Shown: positions 7,301 through 9,867 of the stretch, one piece after another
Layout of the letters: every line of letters starts with the position of its first letter
Position numbering within the stretch: the stretch's first letter is position 1
Origin: JBKQHQ01 sp052148715
Lineage (GTDB): Bacteria; Pseudomonadota; Alphaproteobacteria; Rhizobiales; Xanthobacteraceae
Reading direction: 5' to 3'
Assembly (NCBI GenBank): GCA_052148715.1
Contig: JBKQHQ010000215.1
Span: 1-9,867, forward strand
DNA length: 9,867 nt
Program-made: the position numbers and the translations under genes
The notes under the pieces: model-generated
What the model saw: only the letters and a program-made list of their open reading frames with translations
Databases searched by the model: none
What the model was told of the DNA's origin: nothing

Positions 7301-7577
7301 GACCTCGTTTGCCTTTATTCTCGGTCTGCTCCCGTTGGTGATCGCCAGCGGGGCCTCGGAGCTCGCGCGACGCGATGTCGGTACTCCCGTGTTCGGCGGG
7401 ATGATTCTCGCTTCCTTCATCGGAATTTTCGTCATCCCGCCGCTCTACGTGGCGTTCCAGGCGGTGCGCGAAAGACTGCGACCGTCGACGCGACCGCCCG
7501 AGCAAAGCCTCGGTGTCGCGGAGGCGTCCGCGGACGACGTGCCGATCCAGCCGAAGGCGCCGGTCGCGGCGGAATAA
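4380..7577 (+). CDS. RND multidrug efflux pump, HAE1/AcrB type
   Basis: An inner-membrane proton-driven transporter of 1065 residues (AcrB is 1049) that exports hydrophobic compounds together with the preceding adaptor and an outer-membrane channel. The N-terminus (MLSAIFVDRPRLAIVIAVV, then IPIAQYPDIVPPQVSVTANYP) is the standard first helix and entry to the porter domain. The proton relay is intact: Asp409-Asp410 in GIVVDDAIVVVENVERVM and Lys938 in GLAAKNGILIVEFAKE, equivalent to AcrB D407, D408 and K940. The second half carries VVQLPGGASVLRT, PPPPIIGLGTGGGF and FAFILGLLPLVIASGA, as in AcrB. ATG 4380 matches the family N-terminus; the frame is open back to 4266, but that part overlaps the adaptor gene. 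The C-terminal tail is Pro/Ala-rich and cytoplasmic. Substrates cannot be predicted. No outer-membrane factor gene follows; the next gene is convergent. Confidence 0.95.
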   Translation: MLSAIFVDRPRLAIVIAVVTTIAGLLALYTIPIAQYPDIVPPQVSVTANYPGASAAIVDATIAQPIEAQVVGVDKMIYMKSVSGNDGSYALTASFELGTNPDINTVNVNNRVQVALSSLPQDVQRQGVTVKKKSSALLGVIAFYAPKHTHDPLFISNFVTINLLDQIKSTPGVGDAYLWGPQDYAMRAWVRTDRLTGLNLTTEDVINAVQAQNVQAAVGRIGARPISDEQQLQLNVETQGRLISVDQFENIVVRTNPDGSVLRLRDVARVELGAANLDRDTRFNGGPAAVIAVYQSPGANAIATLKAVRGRLGELEKRFPEDLAWKVTYDPTTFVTETIHEVQKTLIEAFVLVVIVVFVFLGSVRATLIPTLAVPVSLIGTFVALKAVGYSANTVSLLAVVLAIGIVVDDAIVVVENVERVMEEHPELSPAEATKRAMREITAPIIAITLVLLSVFVPVAFIPGISGELFRQFAVTVAVSMFLSAINALTLSPALCGVFLRPSHGPRRGPIGWVMRSIDRVRDAYGVAVARIVRISIIGLAMVAVSGLGVVGLSRMTPTGFLPEDDQGAFFVVVQLPGGASVLRTSDLVRQAEAILREEPAVADYTSAIGLNFIDNYSQADAAFMVVTLKPFAERKEASLSAGAVMARLAPKFRQILGGSVVPLPPPPIIGLGTGGGFTYVLEDLRGGDPKALAQALRGLVVSANQDPQLERVFSTFSATNPSIYLDIDRDKVQILGVQLSAVFQALQASLGGFYVNDLNLFGRRWQVQVQAEAADRNNIDDIYRINVRNRDGKMIPLRSLVEVRVVVGPPALIRYNNLRAVTVQGTPAPGVSSGQALAAMEAVAARTLPAGYAGEWTDTAFQEKRAEGKTAVILGFAVLFAYLFLVALYESWTIPVPVLLSVAVGVLGSFAAILLGRLTLDLYAQIGMVVLIGLAAKNGILIVEFAKEKREQGMPLLEAATEGARLRFRPVMMTSFAFILGLLPLVIASGASELARRDVGTPVFGGMILASFIGIFVIPPLYVAFQAVRERLRPSTRPPEQSLGVAEASADDVPIQPKAPVAAE

Positions 7578-7613
7578 GGCACGCCGCCACCGTCGTTGGT
7601 TAGCAGGCACAAC

Positions 7614-8093
7614 TCACGCCGCGTCCTCGCCCGTGGTTTCCGCAGGCTTGCGCCGGCGATGGCCCTCGGTGATCAGCCAATAGAGCAGGCCGAGTGCCAG
7701 CAGCAGGGCACTGAGTCCCAGCAGTGTTTGCATGCTCACAGAACCGTAGTCGAGCAGCATCAGCTTTCGCACGACAACAAGAATCGAAATAAGCACGATG
7801 ATGCGCACCTGGATGGCGCCGGTCTTGCTTTTGATCGAGATGGCCACCGAATGATTGAATTCCAATAAGATCAGAATGGTGAGGATCGAGCCGAAGGTGT
7901 CCTGCAGCACCGCCTTATCCATGAACGATTCGCCCAATTGGAAGTCGTTGACGAGCTGAATCGTGACAAGCACCAGCATGAATACGCTGATGATGGAAAT
8001 GAACAGCAAGATGACATGCAACATGAGTTGCTCGAACCCCTCATAATACGTCATCTCGCGCCACTCCTGTCGCAACCCGGCCAGAATTTTCAT
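7614..8093 (-). CDS. PsiE-family membrane protein
   Basis: A 159-residue integral membrane protein of the phosphate-starvation-inducible E (PsiE) family, whose biochemical role is unknown. Four hydrophobic segments are visible: about 22-48 (LMLHVILLFISIISVFMLVL), about 65-82 (TFGSILTILILLEFNHSV), about 95-112 (VRIIVLISILVVVRKLMLLD) and about 120-142 (LLGLSALLLALGLLYWLI). The LLEFNH and VRKLMLLD motifs are typical of the family. The C-terminus is charged and cytoplasmic (EGHRRRKPAETT). ATG 8093 is chosen because AGGAGG sits seven bases upstream; the frame runs on to 8432, but that extension is Arg/Pro-rich and overlaps the next gene. It converges on the efflux pump gene with a 36-base gap. I could not recognise a Pho box upstream, so phosphate control is not supported here. 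Confidence 0.88.
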   Translation of the reverse strand: MKILAGLRQEWREMTYYEGFEQLMLHVILLFISIISVFMLVLVTIQLVNDFQLGESFMDKAVLQDTFGSILTILILLEFNHSVAISIKSKTGAIQVRIIVLISILVVVRKLMLLDYGSVSMQTLLGLSALLLALGLLYWLITEGHRRRKPAETTGEDAA

Positions 8094-8100
8094 GCGCCTT

Positions 8101-8106
8101 CCTCCT
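8101..8106 (-). promoter_or_regulatory. Strong ribosome binding site of the PsiE-family gene
   Basis: Read on the minus strand this is a full AGGAGG, seven bases before the ATG whose first base is 8093. It fixes the start of the membrane protein well inside the longer open frame. Confidence 0.75.
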
Positions 8107-8119
8107 GCCCCCCTTGAGC

Positions 8120-8142
8120 CCGGTGGAGAGTGGGACCACCGG
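8120..8142 (-). repeat. Inverted repeat in the PsiE-family gene leader
   Basis: CCGGTGG at 8120-8126 and CCACCGG at 8136-8142 are perfect complements separated by nine bases. In the minus-strand mRNA the stem would end 13 bases before the AGGAGG ribosome site. It could be a leader hairpin or an operator; no T-tract follows, so it is not an intrinsic terminator. Confidence 0.35.
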
Positions 8143-8361
8143 CCTGCGTCGACGACGGCTGCCGGGTTCCCGCTTTGCACCATCTGCGCCATCACTACGC
8201 CATTCCGTGGAAGGATTCCCGCACTAAAGCGCTCCGAAGCTGCTCGGTCGCGTGACGGCAGCCACCATACCGGCCGTCGTAAAAGTTCTGGACGACTCGG
8301 CGCGGCTCTTGACGCAATGCCTGCCGCCCGGAGAATGGTATTGTGTTGCCAGCATAAGCCA

Positions 8362-8384
8362 CGCGCTCCGTTGCCTTGAGCGCG
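8362..8384. repeat. Inverted repeat CGCGCTC-N9-GAGCGCG upstream of META-domain gene
   Basis: CGCGCTC at 8362-8368 and GAGCGCG at 8378-8384 are perfect 7-base complements around a nine-base spacer, ending 31 bases before ATG 8416. The position suits an operator overlapping the promoter or a short leader hairpin. GC-rich DNA gives such repeats by chance fairly often, so the call is tentative. Confidence 0.35.
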
Positions 8385-8415
8385 ACAATTCCACAAATTC
8401 GATGCGGAGAAGTCG

Positions 8416-8823
8416 ATGAATCGTCCAGGCATGGCTTCGGTGCTCGTCGTCGTGTCGGCGTTGGGGCTCGGTTGGATCGGCCCGAGCTTGGCGCAGAATG
8501 AGTTTCCGTTCGATCACGAGCTTCTGTTCGATACCAAGCCGATGCGCAATTCCAAACATGTGCCGACCTTGGAAGTTACCGCGGACGGTCAAGCCACGAT
8601 CGACCTGTGGTGCAAGAGCGGGTCTGGCCATGTGGTCGTCGCCGCGCAAACCATCACCATTATTCCGGGGCCGATGAGCGAGCAGCCCTGTGCGCCGGAG
8701 CGCGCCCAAGGCGATGACGACATGCTCGCCGGATTGACGCAGGTGACCACATGGCGGCTGGAAGGGGACGTCCTCGTGCTCATCGGGCCGAAGGTGCTGC
8801 GCTTCCGCCTCGCCACCAATTGA
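8416..8823 (+). CDS. Exported META-domain (HslJ-like) protein
   Basis: A 135-residue protein with a Sec signal peptide; likely cleavage is after SLA at residue 26, giving a mature start QNEFPF. The mature part resembles a small META/HslJ-type beta domain. The segment DLWCKSGSGHVVVAAQTITI is followed by PGPMSEQPCAPER, then DDMLAGLTQVTTWRLEGDVL and VLIGPKVLRFR. The order Cys-Pro, acidic helix, 'L..V..WR..GD.L.LIG...LRFR' is characteristic of META domains. Cys66 and Cys92 could form a disulfide in the periplasm. META proteins include heat-inducible HslJ of E. coli, but no reaction is known for the family. The start is supported by GGAGAAG at 8406-8412. It diverges from the PsiE-family gene and lies 263 bases before the signal peptidase homologue, so it is probably its own transcript. 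Confidence 0.8.
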   Translation: MNRPGMASVLVVVSALGLGWIGPSLAQNEFPFDHELLFDTKPMRNSKHVPTLEVTADGQATIDLWCKSGSGHVVVAAQTITIIPGPMSEQPCAPERAQGDDDMLAGLTQVTTWRLEGDVLVLIGPKVLRFRLATN

Positions 8824-8914
8824 GCGGCGGTTTAAGTGAGATGGATGGGCGGACCACGCGGCGATGAACCACTGACCCCAGCCTGATCGGTTGCTCGCGA
8901 TCATTGTGCAGTTT

Positions 8915-8939
8915 GCCGCCGGCAGACCCTACCGGCGGC
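8915..8939. repeat. GC-rich hairpin between META-domain gene and signal peptidase gene
   Basis: GCCGCCGG at 8915-8922 pairs perfectly with CCGGCGGC at 8932-8939 across a nine-base loop. It sits 92 bases after the META-domain stop. Neither strand has a T-tract after the stem, so this is not a standard intrinsic terminator. It may slow or end transcription of the upstream gene with help from Rho, or be chance. Confidence 0.4.
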
Positions 8940-9086
8940 CGCGCTCTCACCCGGCACGGGACATCGCCCTGTGTGATGCGGCGCACAGCAATCGTCGATG
9001 ATGTCTGGCGTCATATGATCACGGTTGGCAAAAGTACGGTGCCGGCGACTCGGCACGCGTTGGCACGCCACAATCGGTGCAAGGTC

Positions 9087-9800
9087 ATGAGCGCGGAGAT
9101 GCAGCAGGTCGGACGCGGGCGAAAGGTCCTCCATGCCGTGCTTTGGGTCGTCTTGGCGAGCGTCGCGGTACTGATGCTGGGGCTCATTGCCTCGTTCAAG
9201 CCGTACAACATACCTTCAGGCGCGATGAAGCCGACGCTGCTGATCGGCGACTTCCTGTACGTTTGGAGATTTGCCTACGGCTTTACGCCCTCAATGCGCC
9301 CATTCTTCGCCAAGGAGCCGCAACGCGGCGAGGTCGTCGTGTTCCTGCTGCCGCGCGACAATTCGACGGTCTATATCAAGCGCCTGATCGGGCTGCCCGG
9401 CGACCGCATCCAGATGATCAATGGCGTTCTCAACATCAACGGCGTTCCGGTGACGCAAGAGCGCGTGGAGGATTTCGTCGAGACGGACGACAACGGTCAC
9501 ACTGTCCGCGTCAAGCAATGGCGAGAGACCTTGTCGAACGGGGTGAGCTACAAGACGCTCGATCTCGTCGAGAACGGTGCGCTTGACAACACGGACGTCT
9601 ACCTGGTGCCGCCCGGCAACTTTTTTATGCTGGGTGACAACCGCGACAATTCGACGGATAGCCGCATCCTCGACCAGGTCGGCTACGTCCCGTTCGAAAA
9701 CATCGTCGGCCGTGCCGAGGTCATCTTCTTCTCGATCGACCAGAAGGCACGCGGGGGCAACGCGCTGCGGCCGGAGCGGTTCGGCATGGCCGTGCGATAA
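9087..9800 (+). CDS. lepB: Signal peptidase I homologue lacking the catalytic serine
   Basis: A 237-residue protein of the signal peptidase I (S26) family, which normally cleaves signal peptides at the periplasmic face of the inner membrane. One transmembrane helix (about 14-36) is followed by YNIPSGAMKPTLLIGDFLYV. In active enzymes the box is PSGSM-x-PT, with the second Ser as nucleophile (E. coli Ser90); here that position is Ala46 (codon GCG, 9222-9224), while Ser44 (E. coli Ser88) is kept. The general base Lys98 in YIKRLIGLPGDRI (E. coli Lys145) and the GDNRDNSTDSR box (183-193) are intact, as is VGYVPFENIVGRAEVIFFSI. The protein is thus predicted to be proteolytically inactive or unusual, unless the base is a sequencing error. 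The start is uncertain: ATG 9087 has only AAGG close by, and the frame is open back to 8904, with another ATG at 9015. The lepB symbol is by homology only; a second, active copy is expected elsewhere. Confidence 0.85.
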   Translation: MSAEMQQVGRGRKVLHAVLWVVLASVAVLMLGLIASFKPYNIPSGAMKPTLLIGDFLYVWRFAYGFTPSMRPFFAKEPQRGEVVVFLLPRDNSTVYIKRLIGLPGDRIQMINGVLNINGVPVTQERVEDFVETDDNGHTVRVKQWRETLSNGVSYKTLDLVENGALDNTDVYLVPPGNFFMLGDNRDNSTDSRILDQVGYVPFENIVGRAEVIFFSIDQKARGGNALRPERFGMAVR

Positions 9801-9826
9801 CGTCTTTTGCGCCGAGATGACCAAGC

Positions 9827-9856
9827 AAAAAGAGGACGGCCCTCAGGCCGTCCTCT
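9827..9856 (-). terminator. Rho-independent terminator acting on the minus strand
   Basis: AGAGGACGGCC (9831-9841) and GGCCGTCCTCT (9846-9856) form a perfect 11-bp stem with a CTCA loop. Read on the minus strand the stem is followed by TTTTT (9831-9827), the classic terminator layout. On the plus strand no T-run follows. It therefore ends a minus-strand gene located beyond the right edge and converging on the signal peptidase homologue, although the stem may also slow plus-strand transcripts. Confidence 0.85.
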
Positions 9857-9867
9857 GGTCGAATGAG

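Larger units (their letters stand above)
8094..8415. other. Divergent intergenic region between psiE-like and META-domain genes
   Basis: About 320 bases lie between two genes reading outward, so at least two promoters should be here. No clear -35/-10 pair, Pho box or EcfG site was found on either strand. Two GC-rich inverted repeats are present, one near each gene (listed separately). A plus-strand ORF of 95 codons from 8092 is Arg/Pro-rich, ends before the next gene and has no ribosome site, so I regard it as non-coding. Confidence 0.5.

Noticed and set aside
6135..7610. Minus-strand open frame of 491 codons opposite the RND pump gene
   Set aside because: It is antisense to a conserved pump gene and has a His/Arg/Asp/Gly-rich composition typical of mirrored GC-rich codons, with no recognisable domain.
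8092..8379. 95-codon plus-strand ORF in the divergent intergenic region
   Set aside because: It is Pro/Arg-rich, lacks a ribosome site and covers the leader of the PsiE-family gene, so it is best read as control DNA.

Overview
The window looks like chromosome of a GC-rich alphaproteobacterium, most likely in the Bradyrhizobium/Rhodopseudomonas part of the Hyphomicrobiales (Rhizobiales). This rests on a HisKA_2-type sensor kinase, a general-stress (EcfG-type) promoter GGAAC-N17-CGTT, several small proteins of a kind I associate with that group, and a rhizobial-style signal peptidase I. The genus is inferred from resemblance and was not tested by a search. I see no insertion sequence, CRISPR array, tRNA or rRNA.

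Left part (1-2736): after a leader with no clear gene comes an orphan cytoplasmic PAS-HisKA_2 histidine kinase (340-1542, +). It is followed by two small, poorly known ORFs (1769-2002 and 2031-2282, +) and a small exported Gly/Tyr-rich protein (2461-2736, +). The last has a strong ribosome site and a well-spaced EcfG promoter 60 bp upstream. HisKA_2/HWE kinases often feed the PhyR-NepR-EcfG stress cascade in alphaproteobacteria, so the kinase and the stress promoter make a suggestive but unproven pair.

Middle (2737-7577): about 530 bp without a convincing gene carries two palindromes that could be operators. It leads into a two-gene efflux operon: a periplasmic adaptor (MFP, 3269-4375) and, four bases later, an HAE1/AcrB-type RND proton antiporter (4380-7577). 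No outer-membrane channel or regulator gene lies beside them, so the pump presumably uses a TolC-like protein encoded elsewhere.

Right part (7578-9867): a PsiE-family four-helix membrane protein is convergent with the pump (7614-8093, -). It shares a 322-bp divergent intergenic region with an exported META-domain (HslJ-like) protein (8416-8823, +). Next is a signal peptidase I homologue (9087-9800, +) that keeps the catalytic Lys and the GDN motif but has Ala where the nucleophilic Ser should be; this is the most striking observation in the window. The window ends in a perfect 11-bp-stem terminator that works on the minus strand, so a convergent gene lies just outside on the right.
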